NCBI GenBank assembly: GCA_016946835.1
Contig: JACVTC010000003.1
Span: forward strand, 1,360,001-1,410,000
Direction: 5' to 3'
From: Neocallimastix lanati (nom. inval.)
Taxonomy: Eukaryota; Neocallimastigomycota; Neocallimastigomycetes; Neocallimastigales; Neocallimastigaceae
Length of the DNA: 50,000 bases
Positions 1 to 17,798 of the stretch are shown here, piece by piece (position 1 is the first letter of the stretch; each line of letters begins with the position of its first letter). The notes beneath the pieces were generated by a model. The model searched no databases, was not told the DNA's origin, and saw only the letters and a list, made by a program, of their open reading frames with translations. Made by a program: the position numbers and the translations under genes.

Positions 1-256
1 GTAATTTTATTAAATCAGGTGATGATAATAATGTTTCATCTGATTTAATATCAAATTTATCAACGATTATATTTTTTACAGTTTCTTCAAAAATTTTTGA
101 TGTATCAATTCCAAGAATTTCGCTCCACTCCATTAATAAATTACAATTTTTTTCATTATCTTTTAAAAATTCTGTTGATGAAGATTTTGACATTATTTTG
201 GTTTTTGATTTTAATTCGTATTCTGTGTTATTATCTAAAATTTCTTTATCAATATC
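1..256 (-). CDS. Partial gene at left edge, hypothetical protein
   Basis: Read on the minus strand, the sequence is open without a stop from an apparent acceptor (TTTTAAG, AG at 258-257) to the window edge. The 85 codons visible have normal amino-acid composition, for example the stretch LLMEWSEILGIDTSKIFEE. A short upstream exon could be ATGAAG at 316-311 followed by a GTTAAT donor, which would make the protein begin MKDIDKE. An internal ATG at 193-191 is the alternative start. No family is recognised. The gene is truncated only because the window ends here. Confidence 0.6.
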
Positions 257-316
257 CTTAAAATAAATTTAATTATATTAAAAAAATGTACAATAAATTT
301 CTTTATTAACCTTCAT

Positions 317-2819
317 TATTTATTAATAATTCTAAAAGATTTATTAAAATAATTATATTTAAAAATAGTTAATATATACCATTTTTTATAATTTTATTAA
401 TTACAAAGATATAATTTGTAATATTATATTACGATTAAAAAAAAAAGTTTATTAAAAATTTTTGTTTATCAAAAATATTTAAATTTTAGAGTGGGTATAT
501 GTTTTAATCCTATTAATCAAAGTTAAATATATTAATATTATTATTTTAAAGAGAAAATAAATATAAATATTAAAAATAATTTATTAAGAAATAAAAAAAA
601 AAAAAAATGTTTTATTTTAATTGATATTTTTGAAATTTATTATATATATATATATTTTTTTTTTTTTTTTGTATTTTTATTGCACTTTTTTTATTTTATT
701 TCGATATTTTTATTAAATTCTTTAATATGGATAATTTAATAGGCAATTTTTAATTTTTTCATTTTATACCATAATATTTAAAATTTATTATTATAAAAAA
801 CATAGTTTATATATTTGTATATCTATACATTATTAAAAGAATAACATTTCTTTTTTTTATTAATGTATATATTAACGTATACAAAATGTATATAGTATAA
901 ACATTTAAAATTATTGAAATAAAAAAAAAATTTTTCTTTTATATTTTCTCATACATTCATCCTGAATTAAGAGATATAATGCTTTATTTAGTAAAAAGAA
1001 TTATCTATTGTTCATTAAATATTATTTATTTATTTATTTATATATTTACTAATATATTAATTATTAAAATGATAATTCCTTATTATAAACTATAATTATT
1101 ATTATTAATTATTATTAAATTTTTATTATTATTATTTTTATAATTATATTAACTAAAATTATACATTATACATTGTAATTTTAATGTGCCACAATAAATA
1201 ACTTTATAAATACGTTAATTATTATTTTAAATTGCCACAATAAATAACATTATAAATACGTTAATTATTATTAAATCTTATTTAATATATTTTGTTAAAC
1301 TATTATATTCTCTTTCATATAATATTCATATAAAAAAATAAAATCCATATTAAGTATAATTATATATTGAGATTGTTAGTTGTTATTATTATTATTATAT
1401 TAATAATTGTATTATAATTGGATATATTTGACATTTTAAGATATTTATTTCTTATTATATTAAAATTTTAGAAATATTTAAATTAAAAAATTCTTAATAA
1501 TGATGTTATTAAAAATAATTAAAAATTTAATTACCATTTTAAAAATAAATTAAAACGAACATAATTAAAACCATACTTTTTTTTAAAGTATTTATATATA
1601 TATATTCTTTTTTTTTTTTTTTTTTTTTTCATCTCATTTTTTTTCACATACTTTTTTATTCTTTTTCTTTTTTATTTTATTATTACTTAATTTTTTTTTA
1701 TAAAAATAATAATATTTATAAAAAAATATATATATAATTATTTAAGATATAAGTGTTAATTTTAATAAAAATCAATTGCTATATTAAACAAAGTAAGAAA
1801 TAAAAATCTATATTTAGCTGAAATTAATTGTATTTAACAATTCAATTAATATAATTATGTATTAATCAAAATTTAACTAAAATAAAAATTTTATGTATTA
1901 TAAATTTGAAATTTAATTAATTAGATAAAAGAGAATTTTATATTCACTTTATATAATTAAATCATTTTTACAACTTTTTATAATAATAATAATAATAATA
2001 ATAAACTATTTCATAAAATGAATAATAATAATAAATAATAATTACATTTTTTAAAATAATATTATTACTTTTATTTTATTTTACAAATATTTTACTTGTG
2101 TTAATATTATAATATAATACATAAAAATATTCATTTATAAGTTTAAGAAAAAATACTTTGATAAATAAAAATAAATATAATCTATATTTATTCATATTTA
2201 AAATTTTAATCTATATATATATATATATATTATTAAAAGAATTTATAAATAATTACATTAATAATTAAAATTCTAATAAAGTTCTTTATTACCTTAATAT
2301 TTATATATTTTAATAAATTCGATCCAAATAATTGTTGATTCACATATTTATTTTATCTTATTTTCATTAATTAAAAATTTTAATAAATATATGGTAGAGT
2401 ATTAATACATATATATATTATTTTTTATATAATTTATTTATACTAACTGTAAAACTTTTACATTATATAAATATATATTTTGCATAATTATAATAAAAAA
2501 GCATAAGAAATTAATAATCAATAAAATAAACATTACTATTTAATAATATTTTTAAATTATAATAAATCATTTTATTAATAATTATATAGCATTTTTAGAA
2601 TTCTATATTTTTAATACTGATAGTATTTTTAGTATTAAAATACTAAATAATATAAATACAAAAAATAAGATAATAATAATAAAAAATTATAATAAATAAT
2701 GTAGACTTTAACCTTAATATATAATGCATTCTTTGATAAAAATTGTAATAAATTAACACTATTTAAATAAAATAACTATTTGCTATTATTATAGAATTAA
2801 AAATATAATTAAAGAAAAA
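317..2819. other. AT-rich intergenic region, no gene seen
   Basis: All six frames carry frequent stops. The stretch holds T-runs (about 655-670 and 1610-1629), short TA and ATT microsatellites (1980-2004) and one clear 46-bp tandem duplication at 1187-1272. It is probably the shared upstream region of two divergent genes, the minus-strand gene at the left edge and the WD40 gene. Confidence 0.6.
1187..1272. repeat. 46-bp tandem duplication
   Basis: Two near-identical copies begin with TGCCACAATAAATAAC at 1187 and 1233, each continuing through TATAAATACGTTAATTATTATT. The period is 46 bp and only a few positions differ. The context is plain AT-rich intergenic DNA. Confidence 0.8.
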
Positions 2820-3042
2820 ATGATAAAAATAACAAATAACAATCGGTAAATGTTATTTTCATTAAATAATAAAATATAATAAATATAAATACTTAAAATG
2901 TAAAAATCTCATTTTTATTAAATATATATATGTATTAGTGAAGAAGTTGAATTTTTGCAATCATTTCCAAAACGTCACAATCAGCGTTCAACCATTCAAC
3001 ATTGGTAATATATATAATAATTAATAGCAATAATAGTGAAAG

Positions 3043-3084
<42 letters not shown>

Positions 3085-3098
3085 CATTATTATTATTA

Positions 3099-3133
<35 letters not shown>

Positions 3134-4478
3134 TGCTATTACTTATTAAATTACTATTACTATTATTATTAAAAGTACAAATCATTATATATATTTTATT
3201 TATATCTAATAATAAATGTTATATTTTAATTCTTTTATGTAATAAAATGATTATTTTATTATATATATATCTTTCATTAAACATACACGTAGGCAATTAA
3301 GAGATTTATTAATAAGTCCAAATAACAGAAAAGAATTTATTTGTGTTAACCAAAATAATGTTATTTCATATAATACCGAAAGCAAAAAAGTAAAAATAAA
3401 AAAAAAAAAAAAAAATGTTATTAATAGATATAAAATGACATTTTTAAATGACATTTTTAATATATTGATGCATTATTAATATAAATTTTGTTTATTTTAC
3501 TTCATTTGTTAATATATACTATATATATTTCATTAAAACATGTTAGGCATCACCTATTTTAAAAGATCTTAATTTTTCACCAACTTCAATAACATGCTCG
3601 TAAATATATAAATATATTTAGTTTATAGTTAAAAGTGTATCATATATTAATTAATTAATTAATTTCAAACATAATTAATTTTAATAAAACAAAAAAACTG
3701 TTAAACTTATATTAAAATATTTAATATTATAATAGAAATGGTTTTCTTGCTGTTGGAGGACAGAGAAGTCAATTAATGATAAAACAACTTGATGGTCACT
3801 GGTATGCTCAAACTGTTGTTGGTGGATCAATTAATAATGCTCTTTGTATATCAAACCACCCATATGGTGCACGTCTCTATATTTGTAATAATGATGAAAC
3901 AATAAAAATTTATACATTACCAGGATTACAGAAGGTTGAATTTATTTCTTTACCAACAGCAGTTAATTATGGTAAATATCCATAAATAAGTTAAATATTA
4001 ATATTTATTATTTATATTGTAAAATAAACTCTCATATAATAAATAACATAATATAATATTTAAACAATAAAATAGCATCTGTAAGTCCAGATGGAAGAAA
4101 AATGGTTGCAGTTGGTGATTCAAATCAAGTATTTCTTTATGATATATCAAATACTGGAACATATAAAAGAATATCAACATTAAAAGGTTGATATTAAATA
4201 ATAAAATTTTTTTATAAAATTTGTAGAAATTAATTATATATCAATATTTTTATTTTAAAAATATTTATTTTATAATAAAAAAATGAATAGCTTCAAATGA
4301 TGCTGGTTTTTCATGTACATGGAATCAAAATTCAGAAAATTTTGCTGTTGCAAGTCAAGATGGTGTTGTTAGTGTTTGGGATGTTAGAAGTAGTGAAAAA
4401 TTAGCAAAAATTACCTCAACACAAGTAAATTAATTTAATACGAATAATTAATTATATATATAGTATTAACTAATTTTT

Positions 4479-4550
<72 letters not shown>

Positions 4551-5149
4551 TAAAATAAAATAAAAAATACAAATTGTAATAATAATATGTTTAGTAAATA
4601 TAAAATATTAATAATTATTAAATATATTATATCATAATAGTATTCACAAGTCAAAGGCGCATGTAGATGTGCAAAATATTCACCATCAGGAGTTGTTGAT
4701 CTTTTAATGTTTAGTGAAGTGAGTAAAAATATTTAAAAAAAAATATTATTAATATTTAATAAAAAAATATTTTATAACCTTTTATATTCTCATATTAATA
4801 TTTTAATTAAAATAGCACGTATCATATGTTAATATTGTTGATGCAAGAACTTATAATCAAATACAGACAGTACGTGTATCACCACAGGGCATTGATCAAC
4901 ACATCTCTGGAATTACCTTTTCACCAGATAGTAAATCAATATTTGTTGGTATGTAATCATTACAACAAATTCAGATGTTGTTTTTATTGTGTTTAAAATG
5001 ACTATAAGAATCATAAAAATAGAAATATCAAAAGATATATTAAATTAATCATTCTGAAATATATATTAATAGGTCTTGAAAATAATATATTGGAATATGA
5101 AGTGGATCTTATGAAGAGACGTAGTTTCCCTTATGGAACAATAGCATAA
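2820..5149 (+). CDS. WD40-repeat protein, DUF2415-like (ten exons)
   Basis: Exons join in frame at 2820-2845, 2939-3004, 3293-3389, 3547-3599, 3736-3971, 4076-4186, 4291-4424, 4641-4718, 4816-4948 and 5073-5149. They give 336 residues and every join has GT and AG. Beta-propeller style repeats are visible: 'FSPTSI..NGFLAVGG', 'SVSPDGRKMVAVGDSNQVFLYD', 'ASQDGVVSVWDVR' and 'GITFSPDSKSIFVG'. Around residue 261 lies SPSGVVDLLMFSEHVSYVNI. As I recall, this DLL-containing segment is the signature of fungal DUF2415 WD-repeat proteins of unknown function; that is family recollection, not a search. There is no signal peptide or membrane segment, so it is probably cytosolic or nuclear. The start is the only ATG that fits the first exon (MIKITNNN) in phase. 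Intron 7 contains a run of 51 adenines. Confidence 0.88.
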
Positions 5150-5243
5150 TTTATTAATATATATATTATATTTTATTATATCTAAATATTATTTTAAATC
5201 ATCTAAATCATCAAATATTATATATATATATATATATATATAT

Positions 5244-5282
<39 letters not shown>

Positions 5283-5888
5283 CTTTTCTTTTTTGTAAAT
5301 ACTATTTATGCTTTTATTATTATTAGATAAATTATAAACAATACTTTTTTTTTTTTTTTTTTTCATATTTTCATATTTAACTCATAATAATTATTAATAA
5401 TTATTAAATAATTATTTAATTTATTCATAAACTATATATATCCATTTTAATCTATATTAAAAATAAATCAGTTTGTCATTTTTATAGTTTAATATATGTA
5501 ATATACCTTTTATTCTTTATTTATATTAATAAATGACATATAGTTTTAATTATTACAATAAAAAATTAATTTACATAAATAACATGATAATATCAAAATT
5601 CTTACAAAGAAAGTAATATCGTTATAATTATATATATATATAATTTTTGTTCTTTATTTTTTATTTTTATTTTTTTTTTTTTTTTTTTTTTTTTTATTAA
5701 ATATATAAAATAATAATTTATTAACAATAATATTAATTTATATAGTAATATATAATCTTTTTATATGAAAGTTTAATTTACATATTTTTGAATAATGTTA
5801 TTTTATTTATTTATTTATTATTTATTTATTTATTTACTATATATTTATTATTTATTTATTTTATTTTATTATTTTTTATTTATAAATT

Positions 5889-5921
<33 letters not shown>

Positions 5922-6199
5922 AAAAAAAAAATTATTAATTATATATAAAAAATTAAACGAAATTAATCATTTTTAGTAATAAAATGAGTTTATTTGTTAA
6001 AGAAATATAAAACAAAAAAGGGAATAAAAAAATTATTTAACAAAAATAAAACAATAAAAATATTTTATCTTGATAAAATTTAATCCCTTATATTCATTTT
6101 AAATTATTTAATAAATTTTATAAAGTCTATTTGACCAATTTAAGATAATTTAAATAACGGGTTTAAAAATAAGATAAATTTTATAATAAATAATGAAAA
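5150..6199. other. Intergenic, low-complexity
   Basis: The stretch contains TA and A runs (5218-5277), T runs (5345-5363, 5671-5694) and TTTAT repeats (5800-5920). The repeats create an artificial ORF rich in Leu, Ile and Phe. Nothing gene-like is seen apart from presumed 3' and 5' flanks. Confidence 0.6.
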
Positions 6200-6324
6200 A
6201 TGAACATTTTATTTTTAACAATATCTATAATAATAATAATAAAAAATGTTCTATGTGAGTATGGTCTATCTAAAACAAATGTTACATTGAATTTTTTAAA
6301 GCAATCAGAAATGTAATATTTCCT

Positions 6325-6367
<43 letters not shown>

Positions 6368-7256
6368 AAATTTATAAATATATTTATGGAATTTATTATT
6401 TAATAACTATATATAAATATTATTATTTAAATTTAAAGATAAAAAAATATTAAATTTAAAATTTTAATTAAAATAATTTTTGCTTATATAATTTAAAATT
6501 ATTTATTAAATATGATGACAATAAAATTATATATAAATCTTTGAAAGAAAAAAATGTCGAAATGATAATGATTGTCCGGAATATTACAACAATTGTTTTA
6601 TACCACAGAGCAGCTCCTCAGGATATTGCAATATGTATTTATTTTGTCATGAAACTGGTAATTGTTTAAAACTTTCATTAGGAGAATTCGAAATAGAGGA
6701 AAGATATCGTTGGCCATACTATAAAACAGAATCATATGATTATTATAAGATTTCTATGAATTCTTGTGACATAAATACATTAGCAAAAATAAGAAAACAT
6801 AATATGACTAATATAGGAGATATTACCGATAATATAAAAGATGAATGGGGTTTTTTCGAAGATTGTAAACGTTCAACTTGTACAAAAAATGAAGAATGCT
6901 TTTCAAAAAAGTGTAACATAGAGGAAGAAGTATGTGAAACAAATGAATCTTCACCAGCCTATGTTTGTACTTTAAATATAATTGAAAATAATAATTATAA
7001 AGAAGAGTGTTTACTTATGAATCATGAAAAATGTTCATATAATGGTCAATGTTTAAGTAATATTTGTGATGGAAATTTCTCAATTTGTGTAAATAAAAAT
7101 TCGAATTTAAGCTTTTTGGAATTAGTAGTATATTATTTCAGAAAATATTATTTGATAATACTAGCAATTTTTTTTTTAACATTAGTAATAATAAGTATAA
7201 TTGCACGCATTAGTAAGGCAAGAATAAAATCTAAAGAGATTGTTTTTGCAAGGTAA
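6200..7256 (+). CDS. Cysteine-rich single-pass membrane protein, unknown function
   Basis: Exon 1 (6200-6312) encodes a hydrophobic N-terminus, MNILFLTISIIIII, typical of a signal peptide. Intron 6313-6547 starts GTAATA, contains 34 adenines and ends GAAAG. Exon 2 (6548-7256) completes 273 residues. The predicted outer part holds cysteine pairs in modules such as CTKNEECFSKKC and CSYNGQCLSNIC, resembling small disulfide-rich extracellular modules. A strong transmembrane helix follows at about residues 238-257 (YYLIILAIFFLTLVIISIIA), with a short basic cytoplasmic tail (RISKARIKSK). An alternative end uses a GTAAAT donor at 7254 and a tiny exon near 7440, ending RMEY instead of R. Similar Cys-rich surface proteins are frequent in gut fungi, but I recognise no named family. 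Confidence 0.75.
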
Positions 7257-7690
7257 ATATTATTATTATTATTATTATTATAAATAAAAAAAATCATATA
7301 TAGCCATTTTTTAAAATATTATTTCAATATCATACTTATATATCTATCTTTTTATAAAATATATTTTTAACATTAAAATAATATATTATATATATTATAT
7401 ATATATATACTTTTGTTTATTATTTATTATTTTAAAAGAATGGAATATTAAACTATTAAAATATGAAACAATGTATATTAAATACTATCTTATTAATATT
7501 TATTCCAAATGATAAATATATCAATTTAATTTTTGTTTATAAAATTAGTAAAAAGAAAAAACAATAAAATAAAGAACTTTTTTATTTTTTATATTTGTTT
7601 TTTAAAATTATTAATAACAATAAAAGTATCTTAAATATATGTTTTATAAAATTAAATTATAACAATATATAATAATAATAATAATAATAT
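7257..7690. other. Intergenic, AT-rich
   Basis: The stretch is the 3' flank of the membrane-protein gene. It has short ATT and TA repeats and no coding signal. Confidence 0.55.
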
Positions 7691-7699
7691 ATATATATT

Positions 7700-8228
7700 T
7701 TATTTTATTTTATTTTATTTTATTCAATCTGTACTTTATATTCATATTTCTACTATTTTTTTTATTTTATTTTATTTTATTTTATTTTATTTTATTTTAT
7801 TTAATTTTATTTTATTTTATTTAATCTGTACTTCATATTTATATTTCAAATATTTATTTTATTTTATTTTATTTTATTTTATTTTATTTTATTTTATTTT
7901 ATTTTATTTTATTTTATTCAATTTGTACTTTATATTCATATTTCTACTATTTATCCAATTTTATTTTATTTTATTTTATTCAATCTATACTTTATATTCA
8001 TATTTCTACTATTTATTTTATTTTATTTTATTTTATTTTATTTTATTTTATTTTATTTTATTTTATTTTATTTTATTTTATTTTATTTTATTTTATTTTA
8101 TTTTATTTTATTTTATTTTATTTTATTTTATTTTATTTTATTTTATTTTATTTTATTTTATTTTATTTTATTTTATTTTATTTTATTTTATTTTATTTTA
8201 TTTTATTTTATTTTATTTTATTTTATTT

Positions 8229-8260
<32 letters not shown>
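7700..8260. repeat. TTTTA satellite with embedded 33-bp unit (locus 1)
   Basis: Long runs of the pentamer TTTTA are interrupted by copies of a non-repetitive unit that begins CAATCTGTACTTTATATTCA and ends TTTCTACTATT. Copies or variants start near 7726, 7822, 7919 and 7981. The array ends in about 30 thymines (8231-8260). The same unit and the same pentamer occur again at 45296-45960. The ORF through this array is an artefact of the repeat. Confidence 0.92.
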
Positions 8261-8263
<3 letters not shown>

Positions 8264-9212
8264 ATACTTCGCCAAATTGTCACAAATTAATAAATTAATG
8301 TTAAAATACATTCATAAAAATTAAAATATATGTATATGCTATATACATATATATAATATAAAATTTTTATAGTTTTGGGATTATTTGAATAATATTTTGA
8401 AATTTATGATAAAGGTTAGTGATAAAAAATTTAAAATAAAAAAATTAATTTTTTATAATATATATTATATGAAATTTTTTTATATTTATTAAAAAAATAA
8501 AATCTAATTATAGCATAATTAATAATAAATTACAAATTAACCAATGATTATTATAATATAAATTCAAAAACATGTAAAAAAAAAAAAAAAAAATGTTTTC
8601 TTATGATATTTTTTATTAAAAAATATTTAAAAAAATTAATCTAAAGAAATTAGTTTAATTATTATAAATATATATATATTAATAAAAATTCTGTAATAAT
8701 ATTATTTATATATAAGTTTAATAAATTTAAATAATATAACCCTTTATTTTTATTTTTTATTTTTTTTATATGTATATTTTATTATATCTTAAAATTATAT
8801 ATGATAATTTTTAATATTTTTCTTTAATATTTGATTAATGAAATTTAAAAAATTAAAATTAATAAAATAGTACAATGGGCTACAATTGTATAATGTATCT
8901 ATTAAATTATTTTGGATTTCCATTATATATATTATTAAGTAAATATATATATTGTTACTGAAAACATATCCTTTTTTCATTTTCCTTTTTTTTTTTTTTT
9001 GTTTAGATTTTATTTTATTTTATATATATACACATATATATATATTCACAAATTTTAAACATATATATATATTGATAATAAGTAAATAAAGCAAAAACAA
9101 ATATACAGAAATATAGCTATTTATAATATATAATCAATAGAATTATTAGTTTTACAACAGAAATTATTTATAATTTTTATATTATAAACTTTTATCGTTA
9201 AAATAATTTAAG
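8261..9212. other. Intergenic, no gene seen
   Basis: The stretch holds A-runs (8577-8593), TA repeats and the 5' flank of the FAM227-like gene. A 61-codon minus-strand ORF (8980-8795) has biased composition and no splice or family support, so I do not call it a gene. Confidence 0.55.
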
Positions 9213-12881
<3,669 letters not shown>

Positions 12882-15800
12882 TCATTTATTAATTTCATAT
12901 GTATGTTAGTCCCAATTATTAATATTATATACTTGATAATAAAATACATATAATCAAAATATTTTTTTCAAAAAAAAAAATTTTTTTTTTTTTGGTATGA
13001 ATTATATATATTTATATATTTATAGATAATGTATTAAATAACTTAAAATTTAGAGGATATTTAACTATTTTTTTAATAATAATATAACAAAAAAAATTAT
13101 ACTCTTCATAAATATATTAATTAATTAAAAATAAATAAATAGATACATACATACATAAATAAATAAATAAATAAATAGATAAATAAATAAATATTATTTA
13201 ATTTAATTTTCTATCATACTCATTTAATCTTGCCACAATAATCATTCTCATAGTTGATTTGTTAATTTTTCATAGATATTTTTCTATAGAAATATTAAAA
13301 GAGAACCTAAATCTATTAACAGGTATATTCCTATTAGGTAGAAACATACTTATTTACTATGTTGGAAAAATTATCAAATGAGAAGTTTTTTTTTTTTTTT
13401 TTTTTTTTTAATTTTGATACATATATTAATAAAATTACATATAAAAATATATTTTAAATTATATTTAAATTTCATTAATTTTTTTTTAACATAGATTTTG
13501 TAGAGATTATTTAATGATTAAACTTTCTTATTAAAGAAATGTAATTTATGAGTTATAAGGTTTATAATAACATATAAAAATATAATAAAAAAACCTGACT
13601 TAAACATGATTATTTACTTTTTATATTATTTATAATAAAAAAAATAAAATAAAATAAAAATTAATAAATAAAATAAAAATAACTAAAAATAGTTTAATCA
13701 AATATAATATAAATAAAATTTTGATATTTCATTTTAAAAAATCGAATAAAATATAGCATAATAGAAATAAAGAAAATAGTATAGTCTTTATTAAAATTAA
13801 ATGTAAAAAGTTAATAATGAAATAATTACATATAATTATTAATAATAGAATTTTTTATATAATACATATTTTCTATAGCTTTTTTATTTTTTTTTTTATG
13901 AAGATATATATTATATTATAAAAATATATATTATATTATAAAGACTCTTATTATTATTAATTATCAAAAAGAAGGTTAAATTTCATTATTTTTTATAAAG
14001 AATAATCTTTTTATTTTTTAATATATTGGTACATTTTTTTTATTTCATTTGTAAAATAATATTATTTTTAATATTGAATAATATTTCTTTTAGTTATTGA
14101 TGACAAAGTATTAGAAAACAAAAAATGATAATAATAATGATAAAATTGAATATATTTATCATATCAAATATATAAAATAAAATAATACTAATATAATAGA
14201 AGATGTAAAGTATAAATAAAAATAAAATAAATAGGTAAGTATAAGAAAAGATGTAAAGTATTAATAAAAATAAAATAAATGAATTTTAAAGTATAATAAA
14301 TCCTACATAATAATGAAATGAAGGATTTGTATTTAAAACATTTAATTTATTAGCCATTATGATTGTTTTTGAACATGTGGAATTTTCAATGACAATTATG
14401 AATAAACTCTTAAAGAAAGAAAGAAAGGAAAAACCTTTACATTCATATATAATATATTTTAAATTTATATTATAAATATAAATATAAATATATATAAAAA
14501 ATGAATGTTGAAATATATTGATTTAATAATATTATTTTTATTATATATATATATATTATTATTATATATTTTTATTAAATAGTTATTCATTTAAAAGATC
14601 ATTAGCCATTAGATTACAAGATAAAATAAATCAAACTTTACTTTTTTTTTTTTATGTTATAAAAATACTATTTCAACATTAAGTGAATTATGTACATATT
14701 TATGTATACTTGCAAATTATTAATAATAGTAATTTTAAATATTATATGCAATTTGTTTTAAATCTCTAAATTAATTAGAAGTACCATCAATTAAATATTA
14801 ATTCATAGAATATATATATTATAATAATATAATAAAAAAAAAACTTATTAGTACCTTTTATTAATAATATTTATGTAATTTAAAAATTTAATAAATATGA
14901 TTTTTATTTATAATATTTATTTAAAATATATCAAAATTTTATAGTAAAATCAACTTATTTTATTAATTATAATAATTATGAAATCTAAAAATTTAATAAA
15001 TTTAATTTTTATTTGTGATACTTATTTATCATATTTTATAATAATAATAAAATTATATTCCTTTTTTTTTTAAATACAATAAATAAAAAAATAAGAGTAA
15101 TAATATATTTTTTTATGCTTTATAAAAAATTTTTATAGTAAAATGAAAAAGGGTACAATTAATTTTTACCATTAATGGAAATAACTAAAAAATTTAAAAT
15201 TATTTTTTTTTAATAATTTTAATATATCACCAAATAATTAATTAAAAAAAATAAATATATAATTAATATTATAAAAACTAAATTTAATTAATTATAAATA
15301 ATTTATGTTGGTGTTATGAATTAGACATAGATATTTAATAATTGAATCATTTCTGATAATAATCTGTGTGACCTTATTTTATTAATGAATTCTTTATAAA
15401 ATTTTATATATTACATATTTGTTATATATATATATTATTTATTTTGAATTAATATAATTATTATTATAATTAATAGTACATTTCTTCAATTATACAAGAA
15501 CTAATAATACATTTTATTATATCTTGTAAACTTGAACGAATATAATATTATTATTATTTAACATAATTTCAATAATATTTTCATTAAAAATAATTTTAGT
15601 TAGAATTTTAATTATAATTAGATTTGTATTTTCATTTATTACAATATATAAAAGTAATATATAAAAATATATTTAAAAATTAATTTAAAATATTTAATTA
15701 AAAAAAAATTTTTTTTTAATTAATTGAAAACTTATGAAAAAGTAATTTAATTAAATTATTCATGGTTAAAATATTATTTTAACTTCTTTGTTAAAAGAAA

Positions 15801-16045
15801 TTATTTTATTTTATTTTATTTATTTTTTTTTTTTTTTTTAATTTTTTTTAAAGTTATTTTAATTTTTTTTTACACTTTAATTTTACTTCCTTTTTATTTT
15901 TTATTTCCTTCTGCTATGTACACTAATATAATTTTAAAGTTATATTTATATAATTAAGGTTTATTATTATAAAATTTATAAAAAAGAAAATAGTTTCGAT
16001 AAAATTAATATTGAAGATAACAATATCTTTGCAAAAAAAAAAAAA
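12882..16045. other. Long AT-rich intergenic region
   Basis: No coding stretch is supported on either strand. The region contains an AAAT/AGAT/ACAT tetranucleotide stretch (13140-13195), T-runs (13387-13409) and a 48-bp imperfect tandem duplication starting with AGATGTAAAG at 14201 and 14249. It separates the two putative flagellar genes. The last few hundred bases, T-rich and then A-rich just before the ATG at 16046, are presumably the SAS-4-like promoter and 5' leader. Confidence 0.55.
14201..14284. repeat. 48-bp imperfect tandem duplication
   Basis: AGATGTAAAGTAT(T)AATAAAAATAAAATAAAT occurs at 14201 and again at 14249, with a few differences between the copies. Confidence 0.7.
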
Positions 16046-17495
16046 ATGATTAATACAAATAGTACTATAATGGAAATTTCATTAAAACAAAATACTTTTG
16101 ACGAATTAATGGAATCACATTTTAATGAAGAACAAGAAAAGGTAGAAAATAGAAAAAAAATGAATAATTATTGTAATAATGATAATAATAATAGTAATAA
16201 CGTGCTGTCTATTAATTTCCCTCCGAAGAATATGAAAATAAATCGAAAAAACATTGATATGAATACATCGAAAATAAGTACACCACCTATATTATATATG
16301 AATAAAGATACTAACTATTCTAATAATATAGGATTTGAAAATGAAAATACTATTAAAAATTCTTTTAATAATCAAAATTCTAATTTTTCTATTGATACTT
16401 TTGATTATCATCAAAATAATGATAATATGAATGAACAGGAACATCAATCTATCTATAACTTTCATAACAACATTATTAATGATAATAACCAATTTATTTC
16501 TTTAGAAAATGAAAATTTAAATTATTCAAGTGATAATATATCAAAAGATGTGTCAAATAATATTATTAATATAATTAACCAAGATTCAGGTATAAATAAC
16601 TATCGTTCTCATTCAAGAATTAATTCTAATTACATGATTCATGATGGAAACCTAATTAATTATAGTCCAGCTTTTAGTGATGGAAGTCGATCCAATAGTA
16701 AAATATCTTACATTCCAAAATCTTATTCTAGTGCTTCAACTTTAGTTAATGGTTACGATAATACAAGTGAAGATAACTATATAGAATTGTACAATGATTG
16801 TTATACCCAAGATAATAACAGCTTTAATAATAATATCAAAATTAATAGTAATAATATTAACCAAAATATTAGTAGCAATGATAAATTAAGTATTAATAAT
16901 AATGATAGTAATAATAATAGTAATTATAATGGTGATAATAATAATGCTAATAATTATACTAATAATAATAGTAATAGTCAAAATAAAAATAATAAAAATA
17001 ATTATTTAAATCCCTTTAAATATGACAAGAATTCTTTTAATAGAAATTTAAAGGAAAACACTAAAATTAGATACACTGAAATGAAAAATTTTTATGATAT
17101 AGATGAAGATTGTATATTGGAAAAGAAGAATAATTCAAATAATACTCAATATAATGATTATAATGCAAAGTTAAAATCATTATCAAATCAAAACAACAAA
17201 AATATTTATTCTCCATATATTTCAAAAACGGATAATGTAATATCCTTAACATTTAATCAAAGTACTTTATCATCTAATAATTCTGGTATTATAAAATTAG
17301 AGAGCAATAAAAAGTTGGAATATATAAAACAACAACAACTTTTAAATCACAGTTTATCCAATAATAATAATAATAAGGATAATGATAAGGATATTGATTA
17401 TGATAATAATAATAATAAGGATAATAATAAGGATAATGATAAGGATAATGATTATGATAATAATAATAATAATAATAATAATTATAATGTTGATT

Positions 17496-17526
<31 letters not shown>

Positions 17527-17552
17527 TAATAATGATAATAATGATAATAATG

Positions 17553-17586
<34 letters not shown>

Positions 17587-17644
17587 GTATAATAATAAGG
17601 ATAATGATTATGATAATAATAATAATAATAATTATAATGTTGAT

Positions 17645-17734
<90 letters not shown>

Positions 17735-17753
17735 AATAATAATGATAATAATG

Positions 17754-17798
<45 letters not shown>

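Noticed and set aside
7923-8324. 133-codon ORF rich in Phe, Ile and Tyr
   Set aside because: It is produced by the TTTTA pentamer array, whose five-base period keeps a frame open for any length.
8795-8980. 61-codon minus-strand ORF as a small gene
   Set aside because: Composition is dominated by Ile, Asn and Tyr as expected for random AT-rich sequence, with no splice or motif support.
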